Origin: CAVIQK01 sp963644945
GTDB lineage: Bacteria > Bacillota > Clostridia > Christensenellales > DTU072
Assembly (NCBI GenBank): GCA_963644945.1
Contig: CAVIQK010000008.1
Span: 9,738 to 73,737, forward strand
DNA: 64,000 nucleotides
Reading direction: 5' to 3'
Numbering within the stretch: position 1 is the stretch's first letter; every line of letters starts with the position of its first letter. Shown here one piece after another: positions 63,176-64,000 of the stretch. Below the pieces are notes generated by a model. The model did no database searches, was not told where the DNA came from, and was given only the letters and a program-made list of their open reading frames with translations. The translations under genes and the position numbers were made by a program.

Positions 63176-63520
63176 TAGATGTCTGACTCAATGTCAGACT
63201 ATCGTCAAAGTCTAATAAAAACGAACATATTATTGTTTCGGTTTTACTCCTCAGCAAAATATCTGTGAATATTTGTATTACTCATTTCTGATATTTGTTA
63301 AAGTTTTTAATGTCTACTCTTTGTATAAACATTTGTTATGCAGTTGTCAATGTGCAAGGAAAAAGGCAACAGCCTTTTTTAATCCTAAAAAACTGAGAAC
63401 AGACAAGTCTAAAAAGACAAGTTTTGAGTCATTTGACTCTTTATACTCTCCGAAAAATCGGTTAGAGTGATGGATTGTACATTCCATCTCGACTAAGATA
63501 GTATCTTTCGATACTCCTTA
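63176..63520 (-). other. 16S-23S internal transcribed spacer without tRNA genes
   Basis: The 345-bp spacer holds no tRNA-Ile or tRNA-Ala. It contains a GTCTGAC / GTCAGAC hairpin (63181-63199) beside the 23S 5' end, the 5' arm of the 23S processing stem (63335-63354), and an AAAAAGGC / GCCTTTTT hairpin (63360-63379) that resembles a terminator but lies inside the operon. Confidence 0.85.

Positions 63521-64000
<480 letters not shown>

Overview
The window reads as the chromosome of an AT-rich, low-GC Gram-positive bacterium, most likely an uncultured member of the Clostridia. Shine-Dalgarno sites are strong (GGAGG-like), promoters are of the TTGACA-N17-TATAAT type, the exported proteins are lipoproteins or signal-peptide proteins with no outer-membrane components, and the rRNA operon has an ITS without tRNAs. 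The lineage is inferred from gene content; the 16S fragment would settle it. Almost everything is on the minus strand. The exceptions are a LysR regulator, a MATE exporter with a kinase-like gene, and a CNNM/CorC protein.

Layout. 1-6.2 kb: a glycogen operon (glgA, glgP, a GH13 enzyme) followed by a PH-domain membrane protein cut by the window edge. 6.2-9.9 kb: a tightly coupled trio, GH5 endoglycosylceramidase-like hydrolase, PlsC-like acyltransferase and condensation-domain-like acyltransferase, which looks like a lipid or glycolipid module. 9.9-14.6 kb: a sugar-type binding lipoprotein overlapping a hybrid histidine kinase, with a structured leader and no transport permeases. 14.6-22.9 kb: a small membrane protein and SGNH-like pair divergent from a LysR gene, an rRNA methyltransferase, a MATE exporter with operator and leader hairpin, a cytidylate-kinase-like gene, tRNA-Val, cysK and a CNNM/CorC protein. 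22.9-35.8 kb: a heterodimeric ABC exporter and an oligopeptide permease operon in which OppA, OppC, OppD and OppF all carry extra sequence; OppD is about twice normal size.

36-58.5 kb is the notable region: one long minus-strand operon encoding a type IV secretion (conjugation-like) machine. It has a repeat-domain lipoprotein, a VirD4-like coupling ATPase, a 2468-residue surface-anchored protein, a pilin-like protein, a lipoprotein, a VirB6-like membrane protein, a VirB3/PrgI-like-VirB4 ATPase, an ECF-type sigma factor, a 61-residue protein and a 1698-residue cytoplasmic protein with an internal duplication. No relaxase, integrase, replication gene or cell-wall hydrolase is visible in it. The 61-residue and 1698-residue proteins end in the same basic tail (motif SVPEAxHK), which suggests a shared targeting signal. 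A candidate ECF promoter precedes the 1698-residue gene. The working model is a secretion or contact-dependent system with its own sigma factor and cargo, not an obvious mobile element.

58.6-64 kb: a transglutaminase-like protein, then the end of an rRNA operon read on the minus strand (16S 3' end, 23S, 5S, tRNA-Asn), followed by two identical tandem 209-bp units. Each unit carries a copy of the 3' end of tRNA-Asn plus its terminator.
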